64,000 bases of DNA. It comes from JAUVZL01 sp965603515. Its GTDB lineage: Bacteria; Hydrothermota; Tepidihabitantia; SM23-42. How positions within the stretch are numbered: position 1 is the stretch's first letter; every line of letters begins with the position of its first letter. Shown piece by piece: positions 33,650-43,278 of this stretch. Made by a program: the position numbers and the translations under genes. Where the stretch lies: assembly GCA_965603515.1 (NCBI GenBank), contig CBFDDH010000005.1, forward strand, positions 30,238-94,237. The letters run 5' to 3'. Below the pieces are notes generated by a model. That model did not search any database and had not been told where the DNA came from. It saw only the letters and a list, made by a program, of their open reading frames with translations.

Positions 33650-36472
33650 ATGATCAATGACATCCGGGTCAAAGGCGCGCGCGTTCACAACCTCAAGAAC
33701 ATTGATATCACTGTACCACGCAATAAATTCGTTGTCATCACCGGTATTTCCGGGTCTGGCAAATCATCTTTGGCATTTGATACGCTTTATGCAGAAGGTC
33801 AACGCCGCTATGTTGAGTCACTTTCTGCCTATGCTCGTCAATTCCTCGGCATGATGGATAAACCCGATGTCGATGAAATAACCGGTCTTTCGCCAGCGAT
33901 CGCTATTCAACAACGTAGCGCTTCAAAAAACCCACGCTCCACAGTCGGTACAGTCACTGAGATCTATGATTATCTACGGGTTCTGTTTGCTCGCATTGGT
34001 ACCCCCTATTGCTATAAATGCGGACGCAAAATTCAATCCCAGACAACTGATCAGATAGTCGATGCAATTATGGCTTTGCCAATCAACTCAAGGATCGAAG
34101 TCTTAGCACCAGTGGTGCGTGGTCGTAAAGGTGAATACAAGGAATTCATTGCCCGGCTTAAACGACGCGGTTATGTACGAGCAAGGGTTGACGGAAAAAT
34201 CTACGAAATCGAAAAAATCCCTCTACTTGAACGTTATAAGAAACACGATATAGAAATCGTTATTGACCGCATTGTTATGAAAACTGGTATCAGAAAACGG
34301 CTTGCTGACTCAGTTGAAATTGGTTTAAAAGAAGCTGACCGAATCCTAACAGTTATTATCAACGGCAAAGAAACCATAAGGTTTAGTCAGAAACTCGCAT
34401 GTATGCACTGCTCCATAAGCTATCCAGAAATCGCGCCACGTATGTTCAGTTTTAACTCACCTTATGGCGCGTGTGCAACCTGTGATGGTTTAGGCACAAA
34501 AATGGAAATCGATCCTGATAAGGTCATCCCAAATAAAAAGTTATCCATAAATCAAGGTGCCATAGCACACTACGGCATGCACAGCAACTGGCGTCGCTCC
34601 AAACTCGTGGGACTTGCAGAGGAAATGAAATTCAACCTTGATATACCGTTCCATAAACTTGGGGCAAAAGCGAGAGAGGCCATTCTTTATGGCGACAACA
34701 TACAAATAACGGTAAAATACGTACGTACTGATGGCACAGGCCACGGTGAGTTTGAGGAATATTTCGAGGGTGTAGTGCCAGAACTGATGCGTCGTTATCA
34801 CGAAACTACATCTCAGGCGATCCGTCAATACATCGAAGATTTCATGACCATCACAAAGTGTCCTTTATGTCACGGCGCGCGCTTAAGACCAGAAAGTCTG
34901 GCGATTAAAATTGGTCACAAGAATATCGCTCAGGTCACTGAGCTATCAATAAAAAGTGGCTATGAATATTTCCAGAACCTGAAATTGTCGACGACCGAGC
35001 AGAAAATTGCGGGTGAAATGATAAAAGAGATCAAAAGACGCTTGAAGTTCCTCATCGCGGTTGGTCTTGACTATCTCACCTTAGACCGGCCTACAGAAAC
35101 TTTGGCTGGAGGTGAAGAACAACGTGTCCGCCTTGCCACCCAGATCGGCTCAGGGCTCGTTGGCGTACTCTACATACTCGACGAACCTTCAATTGGACTC
35201 CATCAACGAGACAATATAAGATTGCTCAATACATTAAAAGCACTGCGCGACCTCGGCAACACGGTGCTCGTCGTTGAGCATGATGCAGAAACAATCCTCA
35301 GTGCTGATCATATTATTGACCTGGGTCCAGGAGCAGGTGAACAGGGCGGTCAGGTAGTTGCTACCGGTACAGCAGACCAGATTTCCCGAACCAAAAAATC
35401 GATAACTGGCAAGTATCTTTCGGGTAAGAGAAAAATTGAAGCACCAGAGCGACGCAGACTAAGATCTGCGCGTAGCCTTATCATAAAGGGCGCTCAGGCG
35501 AATAACTTAAAGTCAATTGATGCTGAAATCCCTTTGGGGTTGTTTGTTATCATAACCGGGGTCTCTGGTTCTGGTAAATCAACACTCATTGTCGACACCT
35601 TATATCGTGCCCTGGCACAAAGGTTCTACAATAGCAAGTATCCAGCCGGACAACATAAGGAAATCAAAGGGTTGGAATATATTGATAAAGTCGTAAACAT
35701 AGACCAGTCACCGATCGGTCGAACACCACGCTCAAACCCGGCAACCTATACAAGCGCATGGACACCGATACGCGAATTATTTGCGCAATTACCCGCATCA
35801 AAGGTACGTGGCTACAAACCCGGACGGTTTTCCTTCAATGTACCTGGTGGCAGATGTGAACAATGTGAAGGCGACGGCTTGCTGCGCATTGAAATGCACT
35901 TCTTGCCTGATGTTCACATCACCTGTGATGCCTGTCATGGTAAACGTTTTAATCGAGAAACTTTGGATATCAAATATAAAGGAAGAAATATCAACGATAT
36001 ACTGAATATGTCGATAAATGAAGCGCGTGAGTTCTTCCAAAATATCCCCAGAATCAAGAGAAAACTCAAACTTCTGCACGACGTAGGTTTGGGATATATC
36101 AAACTTGGACAATCTGCAACAACGTTATCAGGTGGCGAAGCACAGCGTATAAAATTGTCAAAAGAGTTGAGCAAAATCGCTACTGGCAAAACCCTATATC
36201 TTCTTGATGAACCTACAACCGGACTGCATTTTGAAGATGTCAATCTCCTTTTGCGCGTTCTGAACCGTTTGGTTGATAAGGGCAATACTGTAATCGTTAT
36301 TGAACATAATTTAGAGGTCATTAAGTGCGCCGACTGGATTATTGACCTTGGACCTGAGGGCGGTGATCATGGCGGCGAGATCGTGTGTCAAGGAACTCCT
36401 GAACATATAGCTTCTGTAAAAAAATCATATACTGGCAAATTCCTAAGAAGAATGCTGACCGTCGTATTTTGA
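33650..36472 (+). CDS. uvrA: Excinuclease ABC subunit UvrA
   Basis: 940 aa, normal full length. Two ABC modules: Walker A GISGSGKSS and GVSGSGKST, signatures LAGGEEQRVRLATQ and LSGGEAQRIKLSKEL, Walker B LYILDEPSIGLH and LYLLDEPTTGLH. Zinc-finger cysteines are present (CYKCGRK; CEQCEGDG with CDACHGKR), as are the UvrB-interaction and insertion domains. It recognises DNA damage in nucleotide-excision repair. Transcribed alone; the first signature reads LAGGEEQ rather than LSGGE, a mild variation. Confidence 0.97.
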   Translation: MINDIRVKGARVHNLKNIDITVPRNKFVVITGISGSGKSSLAFDTLYAEGQRRYVESLSAYARQFLGMMDKPDVDEITGLSPAIAIQQRSASKNPRSTVGTVTEIYDYLRVLFARIGTPYCYKCGRKIQSQTTDQIVDAIMALPINSRIEVLAPVVRGRKGEYKEFIARLKRRGYVRARVDGKIYEIEKIPLLERYKKHDIEIVIDRIVMKTGIRKRLADSVEIGLKEADRILTVIINGKETIRFSQKLACMHCSISYPEIAPRMFSFNSPYGACATCDGLGTKMEIDPDKVIPNKKLSINQGAIAHYGMHSNWRRSKLVGLAEEMKFNLDIPFHKLGAKAREAILYGDNIQITVKYVRTDGTGHGEFEEYFEGVVPELMRRYHETTSQAIRQYIEDFMTITKCPLCHGARLRPESLAIKIGHKNIAQVTELSIKSGYEYFQNLKLSTTEQKIAGEMIKEIKRRLKFLIAVGLDYLTLDRPTETLAGGEEQRVRLATQIGSGLVGVLYILDEPSIGLHQRDNIRLLNTLKALRDLGNTVLVVEHDAETILSADHIIDLGPGAGEQGGQVVATGTADQISRTKKSITGKYLSGKRKIEAPERRRLRSARSLIIKGAQANNLKSIDAEIPLGLFVIITGVSGSGKSTLIVDTLYRALAQRFYNSKYPAGQHKEIKGLEYIDKVVNIDQSPIGRTPRSNPATYTSAWTPIRELFAQLPASKVRGYKPGRFSFNVPGGRCEQCEGDGLLRIEMHFLPDVHITCDACHGKRFNRETLDIKYKGRNINDILNMSINEAREFFQNIPRIKRKLKLLHDVGLGYIKLGQSATTLSGGEAQRIKLSKELSKIATGKTLYLLDEPTTGLHFEDVNLLLRVLNRLVDKGNTVIVIEHNLEVIKCADWIIDLGPEGGDHGGEIVCQGTPEHIASVKKSYTGKFLRRMLTVVF

Positions 36473-36550
36473 AGTTTTGAGGTTACGAGGTTCAGAACAT
36501 CTGAATTTCTTAGCTTCATAAGTTCATCTTTTCCCAACCTCCTCTACCGT

Positions 36551-36605
36551 CATCGTCCGACTTGATCGGATGATCCAGACTGGATTCCCCGGTTGCACCG
36601 GGGAA
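36551..36605. repeat. Tandem-hairpin dispersed repeat
   Basis: First hairpin ATCGTCCGA-CTTGA-TCGGATGAT (one G:U pair), then TTCCCCGG-TTGCA-CCGGGGAA. The wording resembles a palindromic repeat scattered through many bacterial genomes. No U-tract follows, so a terminator role for uvrA is uncertain. Confidence 0.55.
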
Positions 36606-36885
36606 TGACAAGAAAACCCGGGAACCCTTACAAACTATGGGGTAAAATCTCAAAATCTAACAATTTGTTACCTGCTTCCGTTTTGTCAGAACATGTAGGT
36701 CATTTGTATTTCTGATTTTTATAAACATGCTATTATTTAACGGGGCGAGCCTAAAGGCTCTACTCCAAGAGATTTCGATATTCTCGGTCCGCCTGTTGAC
36801 CCCATAAATAAGCACAGTTTTTGTGCACTGATCACGGATTCTATGCATTAAAACAGTTTTTACCTCTAAATTACATCGATTTCTC

Positions 36886-36901
36886 TGGCACATTCCTTGC
36901 A
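36886..36901 (+). promoter_or_regulatory. Sigma-54 (-24/-12) promoter
   Basis: TGGCAC (36886-36891), five bases, TTGCA (36897-36901), with exactly 10 nt between the invariant GG and GC. This is a near-consensus RpoN promoter. It faces the gene at 37083 with a leader of about 170 nt. No enhancer-binding protein gene is in the window. Confidence 0.75.
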
Positions 36902-36934
36902 TATAAAAAGTGTAATTGTGCCTTGTGCACATTT

Positions 36935-36989
36935 CAAGATTTTTTAAAAAATGAGCCGCGTGATCACGCCGCTATACTGAAAAATCTTG
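36935..36989 (+). promoter_or_regulatory. Leader hairpin A
   Basis: CAAGATTTTT (36935-36944) pairs with AAAAATCTTG (36980-36989); inside it sits a 12-bp perfect palindrome GCGTGATCACGC (36958-36969). As RNA this forms a long stem; as DNA the palindrome could be an operator. Confidence 0.6.
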
Positions 36990-37004
36990 CGATGTTATAA
37001 TATC

Positions 37005-37044
37005 AGATGTTTACCCCGTTTAGATAGTGAACATCTAACGGGGT
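37005..37044 (+). promoter_or_regulatory. Mutually exclusive leader hairpins (switch candidate)
   Basis: Option 1: AGATGTT (37005-37011) with AACATCT (37030-37036). Option 2: ACCCCGTT-T-AGAT (37013-37025) with ATCTAACGGGGT (37033-37044), an 8+4 bp stem with one bulge. They share 37033-37036, so only one can form. The GGGGTTTGG end of option 2 is only a weak terminator. Confidence 0.5.
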
Positions 37045-37082
37045 TTGGACATTTAGGTATCTAATCTATTCTAGGAGGTAAT

Positions 37083-37703
37083 ATGCAAAGCATAGGTCTA
37101 ATCTTCATGGTTTGCCAGCTGACTTATCAGGGTAATTTTAACACGAATGCCAATTATATACGTATCAGCCCCAAAGAGCGAGAAGATGAAACGTTGTTAC
37201 ATAGGAGAACTACTATCAGTCTTTTTGGCGGCCCGATCGTTAAATTCACTGAAATCAATGATGATTTCGCAGTCCTTGTCGGCGGTCGCGGCGGACTGAT
37301 CATAAACCATGCGTTTAGCATTGGGGCTGGTGGTTATGGTCTGGTAAATAATATCATGGTTGATAACATTCCACCCCGCCAAGATTATTTCCTGGAATTT
37401 GGCTATGGTGGACTGGTCTTGGAATACATATTGCGGTCGAGAAAACTCCTTCATCTCAGTGTACACACGCTCATTGGTGGCGGTAGTCTCTGTTATCGCG
37501 ATGACTGGTATGAACCATGGGATGATGATAATTTCTTTGTTGCTGAACCAGGTTTGGATTTGATGTTGAATGTAACAAAGTGTTTCCGGATCGGTATCGG
37601 AGGTTCTTACCGCTATATTGCTGGCGTAGGTTTGGACGGACTCACAAATGATGATGTGAGCGGGGCAACTGCTGGATTAACATTTAAATTCGGCAGGTTC
37701 TAA
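37083..37703 (+). CDS. Outer-membrane beta-barrel-like protein
   Basis: 206 aa. After a short hydrophobic start (MQSIGLIFMVC, a weak signal sequence) the protein is a series of alternating, Gly/aromatic-rich strands (VGGRGGLIINHAFSIGAGG; LEFGYGGLVLEYIL; GIGGSYRYIAG) ending in TFKFGRF, a C-terminal aromatic typical of outer-membrane barrels. No named family recognised. AGGAGG precedes ATG 37083. Expression should depend on the sigma-54-type promoter and leader upstream, which is unusual for a small barrel protein. The stop overlaps the start of a 110-nt repeat. Confidence 0.72.
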   Translation: MQSIGLIFMVCQLTYQGNFNTNANYIRISPKEREDETLLHRRTTISLFGGPIVKFTEINDDFAVLVGGRGGLIINHAFSIGAGGYGLVNNIMVDNIPPRQDYFLEFGYGGLVLEYILRSRKLLHLSVHTLIGGGSLCYRDDWYEPWDDDNFFVAEPGLDLMLNVTKCFRIGIGGSYRYIAGVGLDGLTNDDVSGATAGLTFKFGRF

Positions 37704-37811
37704 CCGAAGCGGGTAGATTTTCCTCGTCAATATGTAATACATTTTATTCATCTCTGTCATCAATCTCTTATCATTGCAATCAAGGGGACCTTTTCAACAG
37801 AAAACGTCCCC
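37702..37811 (+). repeat. 110-nt direct repeat, copy 1
   Basis: 98 of 110 bases match copy 2 at 43279-43388 with no gaps; the last 30 bases are identical. It ends in the hairpin GGGGACCTTTTC-AACA-GAAAACGTCCCC and lies just upstream of a TTGACA promoter. The differences are mostly transitions. Confidence 0.85.
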
Positions 37812-37815
37812 CATC

Positions 37816-37843
37816 TTGACATATTATCTGCTAACGTTATAAT
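37816..37843 (+). promoter_or_regulatory. Promoter for T9SS cargo pair
   Basis: TTGACA at 37816-37821, 16-nt spacer, TATAAT at 37838-37843; GAGGAAAAG precedes ATG 37860. Confidence 0.75.
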
Positions 37844-37859
37844 TATCTATGAGGAAAAG

Positions 37860-39353
37860 ATGAAGAAAATTATTGTTCTATCTACTTGTTTTGTTGTTGC
37901 AGGGTTTTTAAATATATCTTCACTAATTTCTACCACCTTCAACACCTCTCTTTATGCAGATACCTTAGTCTATTGGGAACCAGAGCAGAGGGTGACTTAT
38001 GACAGCATTGGCCAGGTTGACTGTCGGGTCTGGGCTTCTGATTCATTTGTGCATATACTTGTGAATTATGACTTCCCCGCGATGTATCTAAGGAGTTCAG
38101 ATTATGGACAGACCTGGTCAGATACGATCCGTCTCAGTGTTGAAAGTTCTAACCATCTTCAGACTCTCATTCAGCAAGATTCCGTGGTCTATTTTACCTG
38201 GAGTGAGTTTCGGGATGGTCCACCAAGCATTACCCAGGTTGATACTAGCTATGCCTTCTTTAAAAGAAGCAATGATTATGGGATGACACTGGACAGTGTG
38301 GTATTTTTGGGTAAGGGATGCTGGATAAGTATTGATGCAAAAAGGGAATCGGTATTTGTTGACCCTGTTGTTTGGAATTCACCTCCTCCTGTTGGGGGCT
38401 CTTATCTTACATATAGCTTTGATGGAGGCTTTAACTGGTCTGGATATTTCCCAATTGTTGATTCTGCTACTCAACCCAATGTCGCTTATCGCAATGGTAT
38501 TCTTCACTTTGCAGGTTGGCGCGATTATAAAATAATCTATACCCGCTCAACTAACCTTGGAACTACTTGGGCTGCTCCAATTGAGATAACTGCGCCTAAT
38601 ACAGTTTTACCAAAAAGGCCCAATCTTACCGTTGGACCTAATCAGGATGTTTACATTGCATGGACTGACAATAAGTTTGGTGGTGGGATGCTATTTGATG
38701 ATGTATTGTTCAGAAAAAGTACTGACGATGGTTTGACCTGGGGGCCGGAGCAACGACTAACCCCTGATTTTAAATGTGATGCAGGTGGTGCCCTGGATAT
38801 GGTAAGTCAGGATAGTTTAATATTTATTGTCTGGGATTATAACGGGATTGGATCACCAGCACCTTGCTCTTTGTTTTTGCTGGCGACCACTGATTGCGGT
38901 GAGAGCTGGCGACCAAGAAAAGGGGTTGCAGGTGGAGAAGGATATGCGCTTAATGATGCTAATGTTGCAGTTGCTCAAAATTTTGTTTATGTAGTATGGA
39001 GAGACCCTCATCCTCTAATAGGATCACCACCTGAACTTTACTTCCGTCGCGGGGGTTTTATACCACCAGGGATAGAAGAAAGAACACCAGTATCTGTTTC
39101 TTCTGTAAATGTTTATCCTAATCCATTTAGAACAGATATCAGATTACAGATCCCGGATGGTAGATATAAAGAAATAGAAAATATAAGGATGTTTGATATA
39201 AGTGGAAAGGAGGTGTTTTATGAGGTGGAACAGAATAAAATGAAAGGTGAAATGGTGAAGATTAATACCAAAGACCTGCCGAGCGGCGTATATTTTGTAT
39301 GTATAGAAGCAGGTAATGAAAGGGTATTCAAAAAAGTAGTAAAACTAAAATAG
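37860..39353 (+). CDS. Secreted BNR/sialidase-fold protein with T9SS sorting domain
   Basis: 497 aa. Signal peptide at residues 1-32. The body is a six-bladed-propeller type sequence with repeated Asp-box-like motifs (SSDYGQTWSD; SFDGGFNWSG; STDDGLTWGP; TTDCGESWRP). The last ~75 residues (VNVYPNPFRTDIRLQI ... LPSGVYFVCIE) are a type A C-terminal domain of the type IX secretion system, so it should cross the outer membrane and be attached to or released from the surface. Catalytic residues of true sialidases are not evident. Nine nt separate it from the next cargo gene. Confidence 0.87.
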   Translation: MKKIIVLSTCFVVAGFLNISSLISTTFNTSLYADTLVYWEPEQRVTYDSIGQVDCRVWASDSFVHILVNYDFPAMYLRSSDYGQTWSDTIRLSVESSNHLQTLIQQDSVVYFTWSEFRDGPPSITQVDTSYAFFKRSNDYGMTLDSVVFLGKGCWISIDAKRESVFVDPVVWNSPPPVGGSYLTYSFDGGFNWSGYFPIVDSATQPNVAYRNGILHFAGWRDYKIIYTRSTNLGTTWAAPIEITAPNTVLPKRPNLTVGPNQDVYIAWTDNKFGGGMLFDDVLFRKSTDDGLTWGPEQRLTPDFKCDAGGALDMVSQDSLIFIVWDYNGIGSPAPCSLFLLATTDCGESWRPRKGVAGGEGYALNDANVAVAQNFVYVVWRDPHPLIGSPPELYFRRGGFIPPGIEERTPVSVSSVNVYPNPFRTDIRLQIPDGRYKEIENIRMFDISGKEVFYEVEQNKMKGEMVKINTKDLPSGVYFVCIEAGNERVFKKVVKLK

Positions 39354-39362
39354 GAGGCGATC

Positions 39363-42300
39363 ATGTTTAAGAAAAGAGTAATCTTTATATTATCTCTGGG
39401 TCTATGTGCTTTGGTCTCAGGGAACTGGTCCTTTTATGGAGGACCATGGTGTGCAGAAAACTTGGCTGATGTTGCAGTCGGTATGGTAAGTGGTTCACCA
39501 GTTATTTATGGTGTGAATAAGGATTATTCACTGGTTAAAAGCACTGATGAAGGGCAATCCTGGACAGTATTTTTGGAAGATGTTGATATCAGATGTGTTA
39601 CCTGTGACCCTAATAATGGTAATCTGGTTTATATTGGTCGCAAGAGTAGTGATGGTGGAATGATGTATAGCATCAATGGTGGCAATAATTGGACCCAAAT
39701 AAATTCAGGACTTCCTGTAAGTTTTACGCCAGCCAGTATAGCAATGCGTGATCAAGATCATATTGTTTTGGGACTAGAGCCACACTCAGCAGATCATTAT
39801 AGTATTTATTACTGGGATGTTAACCAGTGGAGACCTGCAATTATGAGTGGTAGCCAAACAGGCTTCCGGGTCACTGATTTGAAATGGGATTCGAGACCAG
39901 GTTATGAATGGTTTATTTACGCCTCCTCAGACACTGTTGCTCAAGGTGGAAATCCGGATTACATTGGTGTGTATAAAAGTACAAATAATGGCGTAAACTG
40001 GTCGCAAATCGGTCATCCAAATCCTGGACAACCACAGGGTTATATGTCTCGTCCTGAAGCACTCTCTGTTGATTGTGGTGGAAATGGATATATCTATGCT
40101 GGCTACAGACCTCATGGAGGTAGTCACGATGATGGTGGTGTGATGAAAACAATGGACGGTGGTGCAACCTGGACTAGAGTTCTTCATAAGGAATGGCTGC
40201 CAGTGACAGATGTTCTGGGTGATCCGATTAATCCTGACAAAGTTTATGCTGCATTCGGTTCAGGAGATTATTCTTACGATGGCTTAGGGGTTTACGAGAA
40301 TATGAGTGGTGGTGAAATTGCATTATGGCATCCGATTAACCAAGGTTTGACTGATTTGTACACCAATGTTCTCATAACCTTTGAAGTCAATTTTCAACAC
40401 TTTTTGTATTTAGGCACTGATAACAGTTTCTATGTAAGAAATCTCACGACTCCAACAAATTGGCTTGAAAGAGTTAAAGGAATGCATACGCCCAAGGTGA
40501 TTGCGGTCGAGCCAAGAATACCAAATTTCTTTTCTTTCTCAGATAAGGCAAATTATGCAAGTTTAGATAATGGTTCAAGCTGGTCTACGCGCTCAACCGT
40601 TGCTGCAGTTTCTGAGAACCTTTCAGCTGAGGTTCATCCGAGTTTAAATAATGAGATGCTTATGTGGACAAAGGTATTTTTACCTGATAAAAATTACGAC
40701 CTTTGCCATAGCAATAGTGGCGGATTTAACTGGGATCCAGTCTATAGTGAAGAAAATGACGTCATTCCACCCATTCCAAATATTGACTATAGTTATTATT
40801 CGCCAGAGAGAGTATATACATTTACTAATCATGCTAATCACCAACGGTATCTATTGCGCAGTGATAATGCAGGCCTTACATGGACTGAATATCTTACTGA
40901 CTTATGGGCAGCAAAAATGATGTGTGTTACCTGTGATCGTACGCCTAATAGTGCAAATCATGTTTTTATAGCAGGACCATTACTTATTCACGAAAGTACT
41001 GATGGCGGTGAGACCTGGATCTACAAATGTCATCCATTAGAATTTCCTTGGGTTGAAATTCTTTTTCATCCTTATAGTGGCACCTCACTATTAGCTGAAT
41101 TAGAAGGACCGGACTTTTATATTACATTTACACAGACAACCGACTGTGGTGAAAATTGGCATGACCTTTCATTATTTGATGCTACATATTATGACCCAGG
41201 TTTCTTTACAATTGACCCTGAAGAACCGAGTCTTGTTTACTTTGCTCCTCTTAATTTCAATACTAATTATAACGAGTTCTATTTTAGTGTAGATTATTGC
41301 CGCGTGTGGATCCAGGGAAATAATGAACTTCCTAATACTCGCATTTGGGATTTAGAGGTTGACCCTAATGCAGCAGAATATCTATATGCAGGCACAGACT
41401 CAGGAGTCTATTATTATAACCCACCATTTATTAATAAGCACCTGGTTTCGTCTTCTGATTTGGCTACCGCCTATAATCAGGCTAAAAAATTAGTAAAGGT
41501 GGAAAATGAACATTGGCTCTGTTATGAAAGTGGGGGCGCAGTCTATGCGGTTCACTCAATTGATTTCGGCGAAACTTGGTCACGGAAGATGGAAATCGCC
41601 GAAGGACATTATCCGGCAATCAGCATGAGGACTAATGTTCCAGGTGCCCCGCCAGGTATTGTCTGGCGGGCAGATGGTTCACAAAGAGATACCATCTATT
41701 TTGCAAGATATATCAGTGGTGAGAAATGGACTGCACCCATACCAGCTGTTATTTCAGACCAGGGTGTTGATTTTAGCCCCCCATCATTTGCTATCGGCAC
41801 TGATAATTATGGTCATTTATCCTATTCAGATGGCACGAATGCCTATTACACCCAATTTTACATATATAATCCAGAACCGGGAATACCCGAAGAGATTGGT
41901 TCGGGAGAAAATCCGAGCATTGGATTTATGCTACCAAGTCCAAGGACCCCAGAAATTCATATATGCTGGGAGAATAATTCTACGGTATTTTATCGGTCAA
42001 GGACGCTTTCCGGCGTATGGGGTGACCCGGTCACTGTTATGGGAGGTATTCATCCAAGTATTGAGATAGTTGGCAATGCTGCCCATGTGGTCTGCGAGAA
42101 TGCTGGTGATATTTACCGTTGCTATGTCTATTATCGATATGGTTCGCCTTCCTGGTCAAGAATCGAGCGGATATGTTGCACACTGTTTCCTTCAGTCTAT
42201 CCTGAACTTACTGGTAGCAGTGCCTGTGTTTGGGTTGAGCAGCTTCTGGATGACTATGAAATTTATTTCAGCTATTACGACCCTGAAATTGGTTGGGTAT

Positions 42301-43157
42301 CGCCGATTAATATCAGCAATACAAATGAGTGTTCAAACTATCCACATATTACTCATCGACAGACACTGGGGAGCACGACTGTATATTTTATCTGGACAGA
42401 AAAAGATGAACCACCTTATGATATAAGATTCGAATCTTATTCTTTCGGTGGCGATGAGGATCTTGCATTTTATGTAGCCGATGCAGGTGAGGAAGATCCA
42501 TCGCCCCATAATTTTCATCGTGGAGGTTTTACGCAATACGGTAGTGAACCTTACAAGCGGATAGACCTTGATTGTGAATATCTCGAATATCAATTTGAGG
42601 GCTTGAATCCAGAAAATGAATATGCCCTGGCAGCGTATGCATATCAAGAAGGATATAATAATCTGCCGATTACGGTTAAGGTTGATAATATTCAGATTGG
42701 TGGGATTACACTACCACCGGATACCCTGATTATCTGTAAACAGATGTTGCCATTAGAGTTGTACACTGACAGTGCAGTCAATATCAAGATATTTGGTAAC
42801 GATGCAGTGAGTGCAGCATTGGCAATCTATGAATATGAGAATGATTCAAGCGGTGGTGGCGGCCCACAAGCTCTTGGGGATTTACCACTTAATTTTGACA
42901 GTCCAATAATGAGAGTCTTTCCAAATCCAGTACAGAAAGAAATCAATATTCAGTACACTCTGTTCAGGGAAACTAGAGTCAATCTGTCGATCTTTGATGT
43001 GGCTGGTCGATCAGTTAGAAATGTTATTAGCAAGAATCAGATATCTGGTACTTATCATAAGAGCCTCAGTATAGCTAATTTGCCACAAGGTGTGTACTTC
43101 ATCAAACTGGATACCAGTGATGATGCCATCGTACAAAAAGTGATTTTCATAAAATAA
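39363..43157 (+). CDS. Large secreted multi-propeller protein with T9SS sorting domain
   Basis: 1264 aa. Signal peptide at the N-terminus (cleavage near LVSG). Two VPS10/BNR-type propellers: repeated Asp boxes such as STDEGQSWTV, SINGGNNWTQ, STNNGVNWSQ, TMDGGATWTR, STDGGETWIY and TTDCGENWHD. A further beta-rich region (about 690-1060) resembles a second propeller, then a jelly-roll-like segment. The C-terminus (MRVFPNPVQKEINIQY ... LPQGVYFIKLDTSDDAIVQKV) is a T9SS type A sorting domain. Role probably surface adhesion or polymer binding; no catalytic motif was identified. AGGAGG precedes the ATG. Confidence 0.87.
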   Translation: MFKKRVIFILSLGLCALVSGNWSFYGGPWCAENLADVAVGMVSGSPVIYGVNKDYSLVKSTDEGQSWTVFLEDVDIRCVTCDPNNGNLVYIGRKSSDGGMMYSINGGNNWTQINSGLPVSFTPASIAMRDQDHIVLGLEPHSADHYSIYYWDVNQWRPAIMSGSQTGFRVTDLKWDSRPGYEWFIYASSDTVAQGGNPDYIGVYKSTNNGVNWSQIGHPNPGQPQGYMSRPEALSVDCGGNGYIYAGYRPHGGSHDDGGVMKTMDGGATWTRVLHKEWLPVTDVLGDPINPDKVYAAFGSGDYSYDGLGVYENMSGGEIALWHPINQGLTDLYTNVLITFEVNFQHFLYLGTDNSFYVRNLTTPTNWLERVKGMHTPKVIAVEPRIPNFFSFSDKANYASLDNGSSWSTRSTVAAVSENLSAEVHPSLNNEMLMWTKVFLPDKNYDLCHSNSGGFNWDPVYSEENDVIPPIPNIDYSYYSPERVYTFTNHANHQRYLLRSDNAGLTWTEYLTDLWAAKMMCVTCDRTPNSANHVFIAGPLLIHESTDGGETWIYKCHPLEFPWVEILFHPYSGTSLLAELEGPDFYITFTQTTDCGENWHDLSLFDATYYDPGFFTIDPEEPSLVYFAPLNFNTNYNEFYFSVDYCRVWIQGNNELPNTRIWDLEVDPNAAEYLYAGTDSGVYYYNPPFINKHLVSSSDLATAYNQAKKLVKVENEHWLCYESGGAVYAVHSIDFGETWSRKMEIAEGHYPAISMRTNVPGAPPGIVWRADGSQRDTIYFARYISGEKWTAPIPAVISDQGVDFSPPSFAIGTDNYGHLSYSDGTNAYYTQFYIYNPEPGIPEEIGSGENPSIGFMLPSPRTPEIHICWENNSTVFYRSRTLSGVWGDPVTVMGGIHPSIEIVGNAAHVVCENAGDIYRCYVYYRYGSPSWSRIERICCTLFPSVYPELTGSSACVWVEQLLDDYEIYFSYYDPEIGWVSPINISNTNECSNYPHITHRQTLGSTTVYFIWTEKDEPPYDIRFESYSFGGDEDLAFYVADAGEEDPSPHNFHRGGFTQYGSEPYKRIDLDCEYLEYQFEGLNPENEYALAAYAYQEGYNNLPITVKVDNIQIGGITLPPDTLIICKQMLPLELYTDSAVNIKIFGNDAVSAALAIYEYENDSSGGGGPQALGDLPLNFDSPIMRVFPNPVQKEINIQYTLFRETRVNLSIFDVAGRSVRNVISKNQISGTYHKSLSIANLPQGVYFIKLDTSDDAIVQKVIFIK

Positions 43158-43164
43158 CTCTGCT

Positions 43165-43191
43165 AAGGGGGTGGCTATTTGCCACCCCCTT
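43165..43191 (+). terminator. Terminator-type hairpin after T9SS cargo operon
   Basis: AAGGGGGTGGC (43165-43175) pairs perfectly with GCCACCCCCTT (43181-43191) around TATTT; the short T-rich tail TCTGGTTT follows. Confidence 0.75.
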
Positions 43192-43278
43192 CTGGTTTGA
43201 GTTTCATTAAGAATTTCTGTAACACTACACAGTGTAAAGTTCTATATTCAACTTCAAACCAAGTAATTTTAGTGATAT

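Larger units (their letters stand above)
36473..37082 (+). other. 610-nt intergenic region with palindromes, sigma-54-type promoter and structured leader
   Basis: It holds, in order, a short word-like stretch, a double-hairpin dispersed repeat (36551-36605), an uninformative stretch, a -24/-12 promoter (36886-36901) and about 170 nt of leader with several hairpins. A 91-codon reverse-strand frame (36657-36932) looks non-coding. Confidence 0.7.

Noticed and set aside
36657..36932. 91-aa reverse-strand ORF
   Set aside because: No ribosome binding site, no family resemblance, and it covers the sigma-54-type promoter.
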